64,000 nt of DNA from Patellaria atrata CBS 101060 (taxonomy: Eukaryota > Ascomycota > Dothideomycetes > Patellariales > Patellariaceae): contig MU006089.1 in the NCBI GenBank assembly GCA_010093705.1, positions 3,133,838-3,197,837 on the forward strand. The letters run 5' to 3'. This document shows, piece after piece, positions 22,913 through 33,764 of this stretch. The notes under the pieces were generated by a model. The model was given only the letters and a program-made list of their open reading frames with translations. It ran no database searches and was not told the origin of the DNA. Within the stretch, counting starts at the first letter, position 1. Each line of letters begins with the position of its first letter. A program made the translations under genes and the position numbers.

Positions 22913-24650
22913 TTGAGAGAAGAGTAAGTAGACATCAGCAAGAATATGCATTGGGGTGGTAGTAAGGCGTCAAGGTGCTACTAGAATAGATGGTTTTATC
23001 AAACTGTTCCCTCATACCGTTCCGCAGTCCTCTTCCCCCTGAACCAGCCAACTGCCTGAGCGATCAACCGCGCGCCTCTTCCAAGCTCTCAGAGTCCACG
23101 AAGACAAATCGCAGTTTTCATCAGAGCAGACCAACAGGCGTCAATGTGCTCTTTGTTATAGGACCAAATACGACGATCAAATGTGTAGCCAATCAGTATG
23201 CGCAAAAGACGCCATCATACAAAATAGCCGCCGGCTCCAGCGTTGAACGAAAAATGCGCATGCAGATGGCTACTTTGGTGCTAGCTTCCATCATGCATAA
23301 TTGGAATGGAAGTTTAATAACGATGGCGAGTTTTGGATTCATCTCTTATGAAGAATTAAACGTACCTTTCGCAGTACTGTACGGAATAGAGGAAGTAAAA
23401 ATGGATGTGAGGATCTAATTGTATGCGCTCATGCGGATTAGTTATTAAGCTTTGTCTGGTGTGTCTGGCACGAGCCATATCCGAGATCGTGGCATAAAAT
23501 GCTCTTGAAATGTTCTTTAGAACGGTGTGAATTTTTTTGGTTATTTGCCTGACAATAAGTAAAACAAGACATTGATATGGTTATCTGAAGTCTCCATGAA
23601 AAATCTCGAAGATTCATGTGCTATATAAAATTTTTGGATAAGGCGGTAGAAAGTTCACTTTTCTTGAAAGAGCGGGCGATTGGACGGTTGTGAATGAGGT
23701 CTGAAAGAGGAAATCAGTCTGCTTAGTCACCATATTATCCGAAAATACGCCGGTAGACCTCATTACGTTCAGAAATCTCTTTCTTTCTTCTCGTACTCAT
23801 TCTTCGACGGGTTCCTGTCAATGTTAACGCGTTGATATACTTTGAATAATCATACGACCTACACTACCCTCAATGAGATGTGATGTTGTATCTCTATTCG
23901 GTCTTTGTAGTGCGCTATTTCCCTTAGTAGGTATATTGCCGGACGTTCACCTCGAGGCATACGGTTGATGGAAGATGGTAGCGAGTAACATGTAGATGTG
24001 ATAGAGGTATGAGGACATTCTTCCTTCTTCCATTCTTTCATTAGTCTCATATGATGATACCATTGCAATTTCACAGACCTGTTCTGAACAATTATGTGGA
24101 TAAATGCTTGGAGACCTTCTGAATCGACTTCAATATTGTCAAAGTTATTCGACTTCTATAATATGTACCAGTTGACTGACATTTGCGTTACTGTAAGCAG
24201 TATGGATTCGCTTCGATTCTTTCTCTTGTTCGGTTCGAGATCAATTCCTCCAGGAGCGCCGAGTCAACGCAGGAGGAACAATGTAAACTTTGTGCTATAC
24301 CGTTTAGTTCAGCTTTCTTGGTCTGAAATAGATACCTTTGTTCTATTATTGCATAGTACACACAAGTAGAAAAAAGAGCTCTTTGTTCAGATGTCATTAC
24401 AATGCTATTCTAGGACTCGATTTTTGATCAAGAAAATAAAACTACATTCATTCTTTCTGAACAAAGATGGGAAGATGTGATGATATAAACCTAAGTCTCC
24501 TCAACTTTGAACAGATACAACTCATCACAATCGACATCCACTGAAAGCCTTGCCCTACCATAGTGTTATTGCTGCGCAATCAACGTTAGCTTTGGCAACC
24601 ATATCAATATATCGTATACTATCTCACCAATCAAAAGACCAATCAAAATC
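22913..24650. other. Intergenic, possible dispersed repeat, no gene seen
   Basis: About 1.7 kb. An open stretch 22990-23418 (142 codons) has no recognisable domain and I do not support it as a gene. Near 23540-23760 lies the second copy of the weak repeat also seen at 12360-12600. The last 150 nt are the AT-rich leader of the next gene. Confidence 0.4.
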
Positions 24651-27203
24651 ATGACCAACGGAAAGAACAACCGATATGCTGAGCGAGCCTCGCTCTCGAA
24701 CAATGGTCTTGGTCTCGGAAACGACTTTGAAAGTTCTGATTACCCGAGAATGTCCTTTAGTGGCTTCAACGGGGATTTCAGCACAATGGGAGATGATGTT
24801 CCTGCTGATCTATACATTAGACAACAAAGTATCCCAAACAACATGGCGAATCCCTATTTCGGAGCGGACCAGTATCAAGGGAATTACAACGTGAGTAATA
24901 CGATTGACATGAGCCTCTTCGATATTGACACAATGCAGGCATTAAATGAGGCACTGGAAGGGACCGCTTATCAAGACATGGATGGAATAGGTGCTAACGG
25001 AGTAACCCAGTACCCGGAGCCTAGCTTAGGGACTTACACCTATGCTCCCGATCCATCGATGTACGGAGTTTATAATCCCCTTGCTAATGTCGACGCAATG
25101 CTCACTCAAGATGCTCTCCAACCTGAGATTGGAATTAGGGAAGACGTTGTCATTACAAAGAGAAAGACAAGTGGCTCGACCGATACATCGAAGAAGTCGA
25201 ACACAAGCTCCAACGTATCCAGCTTAACCAGAGCTCGTAAGCGAACAAATACTAAAGTTACCGCCAAGTTTAGGGCTGAGAAGCCTCGAAAGGATTCTAC
25301 GCATTACTGGGTCAGGACCAACACAACCACAGCCGGCAAGACTTCCAGGACAGGTAAGATCAACCAGTTCGACCCGTCAACCGTCTATAAGCAGCTTCCA
25401 AACGTGATGCCTGACTGGCATTCTTCGAGTTACAAGTTTAAGTACAACAAGTTCGGTGAACTTGAGCAGAAAATATTCTCTGTTGAGAAGCTAAGGCAGT
25501 TTCTTTTTGAACATCCTAAGACGAAAGATTGCGAACTCAAATTGTGGATTCAGAAATCACCTGCCGACTCAGCAAGGCGCTATCCCTTTCCTCACAGCAA
25601 TAAGTGCCGATTCGCTGATTGCCCTATGCAAGTATATCAAACCGGTACTATCCTTCACGGACATTACCGTATTGCATTTGACGAGAAGTGGTTCAAATAC
25701 AGGGACAACTCTGATCCTTTCCGGATGGCGGGTTATGTGCATCTTTATTGCCTTGAGCGCTTCATGGATTTCCCGAAGATCTGCAGGAAACTCGACATCG
25801 AAGTTGATGAGCGCTTCTTGGTTAGTGAGCCCAATGCTCGCTTTGCCGCTACTTTGAACGGTTCTTCGGAGGCAGGTATCGCCAGAACTTTCATCGATCT
25901 ATGCAAGAGGCGCAAGTTGGATAAGGAGTTCCCCGATTATCCTAGGCACAATGAGTTCCACCGGGGAGAGCAAAAACCCCATGAATACACTTTAACTCGT
26001 GCGATGAATTATGAGCGCATTTCCAAACGTCCGACTGCTCAAGTCAAGGAATTCGAGCGACGTGGTTTACAAGGCTCTCACGTTCTGATTCACATGGGCG
26101 ACTTGGAGATGTTCTGCTTGGCGAAGCTAGCTAGGAAGGAAGTCAAGCTCAAATCGAAGAAGCGCGCGAAGAAAGACGTAGAAGAATCCGATTCAGAAGA
26201 GTCGGAAGCTGATGACGGGATTCCGCAACCTAAGAAGCGCAGGTACAACACAAAGAAGAGGAGATCAGTGGTTCCTGATACTCCTGATACTCCTTCGACT
26301 CCAGGGTCACCCCTTTCTGTCGATACTCCCACTACTGGTGTGCGTCGTAGCGGTCGTGTAAGAAAGAGTGTCAACTACAACGACGATAGGAGTGAGATCG
26401 AAGAGGGCGAGAACCGTGCACCAACTCCTCCGCACCCTGATGCTCCCGCATATGCCAAGGCACAAGCTGGTGTTCCCCTGAGCGAAGCACCCACCCCAAG
26501 GTCATCTGTATCTGCTGGGTCAAATCCTTTCGGTCGACCAAGCAGGATCCGCAAGTCATCCCACAACGCTACGCAAATGTCTCCCAGATCCGTTCCGCCG
26601 ATGCGGATGACGGCTCCTATGATGGCAAATACCATGATGACGCCGATGACCGACGTAGTACCCGTTGCACCCATGCTGAATCAAAATTTCATGATGGCGA
26701 ATTACGATCCTTCACTCATGGACCCAACGTTCAATCCTCCTGTTCAAGAGACTGCGGACTTCGACGATGTCGCTGCTTTGATTCAATCTTACAACCAAGG
26801 TCAACATATTGCGACTCAAGCGGAATGGAATCTGCCCGCCGACACGTTCACTCCTCCTCAAGGTTACGCAACTTGCCGTCGCCGCAGCGTTCGTATCGCG
26901 ACCTGCACAAGCAACAGCAGTCAAGGTACCGCCCGTAAGAGTTCGCGCGGCTCGCGCGGCTCCTATAAGGACCAGGGGACTCAGACACTGTTAAGCTTCG
27001 GCCCCAACGAGGTTTTCGACCCGAATGAGTTTGGTAGCTTCTTCGATCTAGGAGACACTACTTTCGATGAGGATTTTATCGGAGACGGCTCCATGCCCGC
27101 CCTGCCGGAAGGGTTGATGTTGCCGGACGCACCTGTAAGGAGGAGTGAGAGAATCGCGAGTATATCAACTCATAGGTCGCGTAGCTCTAAAGGCTCTAAG
27201 TAA
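24651..27203 (+). CDS. Large unknown protein with Cys/His module and basic nuclear-type tail
   Basis: Single exon, 850 aa, ATG in context aatcATGACC. I do not recognise a characterised family. Layout: an Asn/Asp-rich N-terminus with acidic-hydrophobic patches (1-165); a basic Ser/Thr linker; a compact folded region about 245-500 with KLWIQKSPADSARRYP, Cys319-x4-Cys324 and, about 40 residues on, His364-x2-Cys367 (GYVHLYCLERFMDFP), a possible zinc site; then a basic region KKRAKKDVEESDSEE and PKKRRYNTKKRRS (nuclear-localisation-like). Three dispersed RRSxR motifs follow (VRRSGRVRKS, CRRRSVRIA, VRRSERIAS) in a low-complexity tail. I recall the LWIQKSP-type domain from uncharacterised ascomycete proteins, but cannot verify this. 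A nuclear or chromatin-associated role is inference from the basic signals. Confidence 0.75.
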   Translation: MTNGKNNRYAERASLSNNGLGLGNDFESSDYPRMSFSGFNGDFSTMGDDVPADLYIRQQSIPNNMANPYFGADQYQGNYNVSNTIDMSLFDIDTMQALNEALEGTAYQDMDGIGANGVTQYPEPSLGTYTYAPDPSMYGVYNPLANVDAMLTQDALQPEIGIREDVVITKRKTSGSTDTSKKSNTSSNVSSLTRARKRTNTKVTAKFRAEKPRKDSTHYWVRTNTTTAGKTSRTGKINQFDPSTVYKQLPNVMPDWHSSSYKFKYNKFGELEQKIFSVEKLRQFLFEHPKTKDCELKLWIQKSPADSARRYPFPHSNKCRFADCPMQVYQTGTILHGHYRIAFDEKWFKYRDNSDPFRMAGYVHLYCLERFMDFPKICRKLDIEVDERFLVSEPNARFAATLNGSSEAGIARTFIDLCKRRKLDKEFPDYPRHNEFHRGEQKPHEYTLTRAMNYERISKRPTAQVKEFERRGLQGSHVLIHMGDLEMFCLAKLARKEVKLKSKKRAKKDVEESDSEESEADDGIPQPKKRRYNTKKRRSVVPDTPDTPSTPGSPLSVDTPTTGVRRSGRVRKSVNYNDDRSEIEEGENRAPTPPHPDAPAYAKAQAGVPLSEAPTPRSSVSAGSNPFGRPSRIRKSSHNATQMSPRSVPPMRMTAPMMANTMMTPMTDVVPVAPMLNQNFMMANYDPSLMDPTFNPPVQETADFDDVAALIQSYNQGQHIATQAEWNLPADTFTPPQGYATCRRRSVRIATCTSNSSQGTARKSSRGSRGSYKDQGTQTLLSFGPNEVFDPNEFGSFFDLGDTTFDEDFIGDGSMPALPEGLMLPDAPVRRSERIASISTHRSRSSKGSK

Positions 27204-29778
27204 GTGATTTCGATCTCTTTGGATGCTTATTGTGCAACTTTGATAGGTAAGTAAGGTAAGGTAATCGATTGTTTTGTCATTACTTATTGTTTATTGTTTT
27301 GTATTATCACATGTCGGCAATTCGTTATGAGTCTTTTTTTCTGTTTGCATTATATCATGTAAGCGTTTTTGCATTCGCATCTATCACATGTAAGGCTTTC
27401 AGCATTCGCATCTAGGTTCTGTCTGCATTTCTGCATCTTTTCAATTTCATGAATCTGCTGTGCAGATTATCAAACATTCTCTTTATTCCGTCGTTATTTT
27501 ACAAGTCCTCATTCTTAGTCATATTCTCTCCGTGGATCTTAGCTCATCGCGGAATGCCCTTGATCAATATCCTTTCTTTAGCCAATACTCTTTTGCTCGC
27601 TTTCGCGCCACTTCTCCCATTGTCAAATTCTTCCAACTGTTTCTCACCTGTGACGTTCCTTCCTTTGGTCTTTTGTATTATCGCCTCGTTTTATCATTCT
27701 TGTTTTGCGCCATATCGAAAGTCCAACCTCTGATCAAGGAACGAGAACGGCATAGTCCCATAGTGTAGTGCCGAACATCTACTGCCTAATACTTGAGAAG
27801 GTCGGTGACAGGAGGCACATAGTAACGAAGGGCGACTGGTGCCACTTTTCTCTATCATTTCCCCTTCCATGGCTTTCTCTTTACTTATGACATAATTCTG
27901 AAACGGTCGTCGATTCTACTATACAGGGGGGTGGGTATGTATGAAAGAGGCCCGGTCGTCTATAGGACTTAACTATACAAGTCTGACAGTAATTGTTCGG
28001 CAAGCTTCGATTTATACTAAATGATAGGCTTAATCAAAGGCCAAAAGAGAATATTCTGTTATTATTTTACCCGCTTCAATCAAGTATTCCTTAAACTTCC
28101 CCTTCAAGCATCACAACCATTAATAAGTATCTGGTGACGAAAAATCCATGCTTTTCTATGATGACCGGTTTCAATAGTACCAACGACACTAGATTAACAG
28201 TATAGAGAATTGAATTGACTTGTATGATAAGTACATACGGCTGTAATTCGATGGATTAGGGTAGCTCGTTATACCATATATTCGCACTTGATAAGTACTT
28301 AAATTAAAGCAGTGCGTTGTAAAAGGAGTAAAGGAAATGAATTCCGTTACGACAAAACCGACTCCAAAATTGGAAAATCATAATCTGTTCACTCCATATC
28401 TCGAATCTGCTTTCCGCCGCCATCTTTTTCAGGTCAAGAATGTTCCAATGACCATGTTCGATATTTAGGGGACTAATGCCGTAGAATCTTCCTACAGCCC
28501 TTCTCCGCGAGCACAAGCTCGTCCTACGTCAAATGTTCCAACGTCAGATTTGCGATTGAGTAGCTAAGAATGTGACGTTGAATATCGCACCGGCGTCGAC
28601 AGCGCGCTGTGTTACGGTCCATCATAAAGCACGTCAACAAATCGACCGCAGCGAATTCGTCCCCGGTAGCCCAAGTCGCACACATCGCCCTCCGTGAAAG
28701 ACAGTTGATTCCCAAAGCCGCGCCAACGCCTCAGCCACGGCGACTTTGATCGCAGGCACGGCAATATCGATGCCTATGCCAGCGGTGCCAGGGTTTCGCC
28801 CGAGGATCTGCGACGGAGTAGAATTTGAAACTGAGTCCATCCATTGCCGCCCAGAAGAACGGGTCGAAATGCTGATAGTTGATATCGTGGCATGCGAACC
28901 TTAACGGATGCCAAGAGGAGAGGGATTACTGTAAGGTAGCATCGCATGACAACACTGCACTGTTAAAGTTACTTCAATAATGGAATTCTCAATAGCGATC
29001 CATTACTAGAACTGGGGAAAGACTAAAGTCATGTTTTACGACTCCTGGAACCCATTCTGGCATTTTGTTCAGAGTATCTCAGTGCGTTGTTGGGCCTCTT
29101 TCGGTAATGAAACATTTAGAGGATAGGAGTTTCGTGAGTTGCGGTTCCCCCCTGCTGCAAGATTAGAATTAAGATAATTGCTGAATTGGTCTACGCATGA
29201 GAGCAAGTTATGATCCCTTGGGTTGTTGAGAGATACCCATAATACGTTCCGTGGTAACGCCATACTAAACTCCACCTGATTCACCAGGCCCGAAAAAGTC
29301 CATCTACGCTAATGTTCTTTATTTCCTTCAGCCAAACTCGAGACGGGATAGAGATACGACCTCATTGTTGCCTACCGCGTTAAGCCGCATCGACGTTTTC
29401 AATCCTCGATGGTGGTCTAGCAATCTTTACTGTGCCCTGGAGATCTCACGTCAGAGCTTGTACCCGCGTTCTGCTTTGCAACCGACAAAGGGGTGATCCA
29501 CAGGTCACAGACTGTTGGGATGATGCTCTTGCCCCATAGTCAAAGTGTGTCAGAATGCAAAGGGAATGATGACTACAGCGGAAGAGCATTATGAGGTCTT
29601 AGTCCGCTCGTGATCGCTGTGGTCAAAAGTGTACAATATTAGAACTGGTTGGTTTTACACTAATAGCATTTGCATTCTCAATGCAAGATGGCAATATTCG
29701 CGGCTCCAATCGAGGCATTGGCTAGCTTTAAAGATTCTAAAAAGCAACATCACTCTAAGCTCTCTATTGACTGCAAAT
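27204..29778. other. Long intergenic stretch, no gene seen
   Basis: About 2.6 kb. The first 600 nt are T-rich, likely 3' UTR of the 850-aa gene. Between 28500 and 28940 the minus strand has broken stretches that read somewhat protein-like (for example ILGRNPGTAGIGIDIAVPAI), but I cannot place them in a family. Nothing else is supported. Confidence 0.4.
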
Positions 29779-31499
29779 GAAAATCAACCTCCTAGGCCTA
29801 ATGCTCGTCAAGCATGCTTCATCTCGGCAGCGCACGAGATTTTTTTCATACTTACAGCGACAATGAGCGTGGCCATGCCAAGTTTCCTTAGGGGGGACCA
29901 TAGTCATATCCTCATTTGTAGCAAAGGATCTTGATATGACCACTTCTCAGATAACATGGATTACAGCCTCATCAGTGTAAGTCTCTCACCTTTCCCCCAA
30001 GAAGAGCAAAAACTGACGATGATAGCTTAACTTCAGGCTCATTCATCCTATTCTTCGGTAAGGTTGCAGATATGTTCGGTCGGCGAATCATCTTCATCTC
30101 CAATATCTTTCTTTTCGCTGTCTTCGCACTCGCTACAGGCTTCTCGCGCGATGGAATCACTCTAGATGTCCTGAACGGAGTTATGGGCTTCGTTTGTGCG
30201 GCAACTGTACCTACTTGCTAAGGTATCCTTGGTAGCCTATACGAGAAACCGTCCAGGAGGAAGAACTACGCATTTACCTGCTTCAGCGCGGGGAATCCGC
30301 TTGGTTTCATGTTCAGTTATATTTTCTCTGGAATTGCTACACAGCTCTTTGGATGGTGGGCGGCGTTCTGGCTGCTGGCTATCATCTACTTGGTTGTAAC
30401 GATCGTTGCTTGCTTTTACGGTCCCCGTGGACGACACCGAGAAACTATCTCTGACGGTTCAGTCACTTTGATGTCGTTGGTGCAGCGTTGACTGTTGGCG
30501 GTATCGGATCGTTCTCAACTGGCCTTAGGTAAGCAAGCTGTTCTGAGAGATGCAACGGAAGCTGATAGATACTGTATAGTACCGGTTCAGATGCTCCTCA
30601 GGGGCTGGAAGACGCCACACGTGCTAGTATTCATCGTGCTAGGTGTCCTGATAATGGCTACTTTCGTGTGGTGGGAATGTCGATTTCCATATCCGCCCAT
30701 GCCAATGAAAATCTGGCGCGATAGGGATTTCTCTCTGGTCCATCCGCTGCTACTTCAGTAGTATTTTTTTGCTGATTTCACTCAGCTTATGATGATTCTA
30801 TTGCTCGGTTTTGTAGCTTTTCCGCCTATGACGTTCTTCGTTGCGCTATATCTACAGAAGCTATCCGGATATTCCGCATTAAGCACACCGATGCACATGC
30901 TTCCCATGGCAGTTAGCGGGATCATTATGAATGTAAGTTTTGCAATGTTTGAGCAATTCACATCGATGATATTGATAATTTACTCTAGATCATTGCCGGA
31001 TTAGTGTTACACAGAGTTTCCAACTAGCTATTAATGGGCAGAGGAGCTCCGGCATACACAATCGCCTTCCTCCTCGTAGCTGTCCAGCGCTCTGGGGATT
31101 CCTACTGGGCATTCACCTTCCCAGCCCTAGCCATCGTCGTAATCGGAGCCGATTCCGAGCTCAACGTTGCTAAAGTGAGTACTAGATCCCTCCATCACAT
31201 ACCCGCATTACCCCTGATTCATCACGTCCCAGATGTACGTCCTCTCCTCGTTACCCAAGTCGCAACAACCGATCGCCGGCTCCATCTTCCAAGCGATCAC
31301 GAAAATCTTCGTCACGGTCGGTCACGGTGTCTTCACGGCCGTTTTCAGAAGAGTTGAAGAGAATCCTGCGACGTTGGGCTACTATGCGCATGACTCCTTT
31401 GAACCGTATGCTGCTACTTTTTGGTGTACGATGGTGTGCACTTTTATTAGTTTGCTGCTTGTCCCGTTTCTTACGATTAAGATGCAGGGTCATGGATAA
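29779..31499 (+). pseudogene. Decayed MFS drug-transporter gene (DHA-type)
   Basis: A multi-drug MFS transporter that has lost its frame in several places. Pieces in order: ATMSVAMPSFL, SQITWITASS, an intron-like gtaagt..atag, then LFFGKVADMFGRR (the loop 2-3 motif GxLaDrxGRR), NPLGFMFSYIFSG, WWAAFWLLAIIYLV, GWKTPHVLVFIVLG, FPPMTFFVALYLQKLSGYSA, GDSYWAFTFPALAI, MYVLSSLPKSQQPIAGS and EPYAATFWCTMVC. Lesions visible: a frame change after SFLRG near 29890, TAA at 30219-30221, a frame change near 30440-30480, further stops near 30490-30760, and TAG at 31025-31027. Gene order of the pieces is intact, so decay is by point changes and small indels. An intact relative would be a 14-TM proton antiporter of the plasma membrane. 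Confidence 0.85.
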
Positions 31500-31898
31500 T
31501 ATATGGGGACCGTGGTATAAGAGCTCTTTGACTTTATCATATAGAATGTACTGACTACTAAAAATGATGGGATTATACCTCAGTATGCAATTATACTGGA
31601 GGTGCGGAGTGTACTAAAGAGGAAATTACACTTCAGAAGTGTATCGTATCCAGAAATTAAACCGTACCAAAGAGTGAATTATACCCAATGCATAGACTAT
31701 ACAAAGAAGTGATTCTACGAAAAGGCCGTGTTGAAGCCGAATCTACGACACTCAAGGAACAAGTCCTACCCCACGAGATGAACTACCCGTACCAAAGCGC
31801 CCCATCTCACAAAAACCAGCAGGAATATAAAAAAAAAAAAACCTTTGAAACTCACCCCAACTCCTATATCCACCAAACTAAACGACACACCCCCCATC
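31500..31898. other. Intergenic, no gene seen
   Basis: About 400 nt between the decayed transporter and the 3' end of the next minus-strand gene. It contains a run of 12 A near 31831. No supported feature. Confidence 0.4.
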
Positions 31899-32633
31899 CT
31901 AATACCACATCAAATGCATACTATCTTCCCCCCTCCCCAACTCCCGCACCAACCCCCCAAACGCCCTCCTCCCCCTCACCGTCCTAAACCTCAAACACAC
32001 CCGCCACCTAAACCGCGGACCGGACCTCTGTCGCCTAATCCCCCCCTCCACCTTCGTTGGAAACCTGAACTCCCCCTCCCCCAACTGTAGAGCCCGGAGC
32101 CCAGTGCGCATCCCGTACACGGCTCTGAGTTGTCGGAAGCGGATCTTGAGGACGCGCCGGACCCGGACGCGGGAGTTGTGGATGTGGAGTTTGATGCCTT
32201 TGCGTATGAGGGGGGTGGCCGGGGGGGAAGGGGAAAGGAATTCGGATGAAGAGGGGGAAGGGGAAGGGGAAGGGGAGCGCGGTGTGTATACCTCGCGTAC
32301 GGAGATCTTGTCGCCGCGGAGGGTCCAGTAGATTTTCTTGTTCTCTTGTACCGGATTTGGGAGGAAGGGTTTTAGGGGTTCGATGCCGGGGGTTTCGGGG
32401 TACGGGAGGTTGGTTTTGAGGCGGAAAAAGGGGGTTGGCGCCTCGGAGTCGTCGGCGAGGTAGCCTGCGTCTTCGGCTGCTGAGGACTTGCGGGATACTG
32501 GGGGGGTGGGGAGGAGAGGTTGGTTGTTATGGCAGGTTTTGCAGGTGCGCTCGAGACAGGGGCGGTGAAGGGTTATGGTGGATTTGGGGGTGTAGTAGTC
32601 GATTTTGTAAGTTTTGTGGCGGCAGGGGGGCAT
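31899..32633 (-). CDS. Unknown small Cys/Arg-rich protein
   Basis: Open frame of 244 aa on the minus strand, not recognised. The N-terminus has paired cysteines (MPPCRHKTY ... HRPCLERTCKTCHNNQP), the middle has LKPFLPNPVQENKKIYW and a SPSPSPSPSSSEF low-complexity run, and the C-terminus is Arg-rich. The region is strongly strand-skewed (C-rich on the coding strand), which lengthens chance frames, so it may not be real. The start codon follows a run of A then a run of C (see findings). No frame on the other strand is more convincing. Confidence 0.42.
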   Translation of the reverse strand: MPPCRHKTYKIDYYTPKSTITLHRPCLERTCKTCHNNQPLLPTPPVSRKSSAAEDAGYLADDSEAPTPFFRLKTNLPYPETPGIEPLKPFLPNPVQENKKIYWTLRGDKISVREVYTPRSPSPSPSPSSSEFLSPSPPATPLIRKGIKLHIHNSRVRVRRVLKIRFRQLRAVYGMRTGLRALQLGEGEFRFPTKVEGGIRRQRSGPRFRWRVCLRFRTVRGRRAFGGLVRELGRGEDSMHLMWY

Positions 32634-33203
32634 GGGGGGGGGGTTTTTTTTTTTTTTTGGGAGGGGGTTTAGTGTGGAAGAGATTGGATTAAGGAAGAGA
32701 ATATTGTTTGAAGGTGACTTTGATAGGAAAAGAGGCGTCTGAATAGAAATTTGTGTTTATGTGGAAGAGGTTTGAGGGAGAAAAGGCTGTTTCTGGGAGA
32801 AGAGAATGCTGGTCGTTGTTTACGTTTCGGGATTCTGTTATTAACTGGATGATGGGAAAGAGCTTTTGACTAGACTGTAAAATAAGATTTGACTAGGTGC
32901 ACGAATACACAATTTGATGTGTTCAGGATACTGATCTTGAATTGACGGAGAGCGACTTTGAGATACAGATGGGAATGATGCGAATAGAATGAAACGCGGA
33001 CCTGCCGTATGGATGTGATATCCCTGTACGTGTCGAGGTACACTGAACAGTATAAACATTTTAGAACTTAGAAATCTTCCTTGTTATTTATTGATCTCTA
33101 TGTTATTCTTTGTTTAAGTTGATTGTTCTATTGTTAGTTTGCTATAATTGTTCTTTCATATATCCTTGGTAACAAAGAGAGTTTGTCGATTTTCAGAGTT
33201 CCG
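32634..33203. promoter_or_regulatory. Divergent intergenic with homopolymer block
   Basis: Between two putative unknown genes transcribed away from each other. Next to the left gene the plus strand reads ten G, sixteen T, then gggaggggg (32634-32670). The rest is AT-rich and non-coding. Confidence 0.5.
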
Positions 33204-33764
33204 ATGGATATAGAACGGAATAGTGATTATGAAAGGAAAGTCACGTTCTCAACCACAGTTCACTTCATCCTGCCATGGTTCGAATCTGTACTATTCTCGA
33301 CCCTTGCTGAAAATTTATTGGGCCCTGCAAGAGGAATAGAAGCATCACTAGGTGTCGACCCCGGTGCGGCGAGCAAACCGAAGCGTAAAAAGGTTGAGAG
33401 CAAGAGCAAGAAGGGCAAGGACCTTACGACGGAGGCTACTGATGATATGATGTTGGATCCGAGCTTTGTGGAAGGCCTGCCTACAGGGTTTGCAGTAACA
33501 GACGTTAGCATAACGTTAAGAGTGGCGGAAAAGGATACGGTAATTCCAACCGATAGTTTGGCAAGCGGGTTGGGGAGAACGAGGATGCAGAGGGCAAAAG
33601 AGAAGGCAAAGAAAGCTCCAAGGCACGTAATAAAGATCGTGAAGAGATTAAAAGAGTTGCACGCAGCCAAACAACGGAAGAAGGGCAAATTGCACGACCT
33701 TTATCCAGAGTCCAACAAGCGCCTAAAATCCAAAGCACGTAACATATTTTTAAATCCTCTGTAG
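33204..33764 (+). CDS. Unknown small basic protein
   Basis: Open frame of 186 aa from ATG 33204 (MDIERNSDYERKVTF) to TAG. I do not recognise it. The N-terminal part is mixed hydrophobic (FILPWFESVLFSTLAENL), the middle has a basic patch KPKRKKVESKSKKGKD and a short neutral region, and the C-terminus is very Lys/Arg-rich (RMQRAKEKAKKAPRH, KRLKELHAAKQRKKG). Such a layout fits a nuclear or nucleic-acid-binding protein, but that is a guess. It stands alone with long non-coding flanks, which lowers confidence. Confidence 0.45.
   Translation: MDIERNSDYERKVTFSTTVHFILPWFESVLFSTLAENLLGPARGIEASLGVDPGAASKPKRKKVESKSKKGKDLTTEATDDMMLDPSFVEGLPTGFAVTDVSITLRVAEKDTVIPTDSLASGLGRTRMQRAKEKAKKAPRHVIKIVKRLKELHAAKQRKKGKLHDLYPESNKRLKSKARNIFLNPL

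Noticed and set aside
22990-23418. 142-codon open frame after the aminopeptidase
   Set aside because: No domain, no neighbours that explain it, no start context; most likely chance.
28524-28840. Overlapping minus-strand frames that read somewhat protein-like
   Set aside because: No recognisable family and broken; not enough to call a pseudogene.
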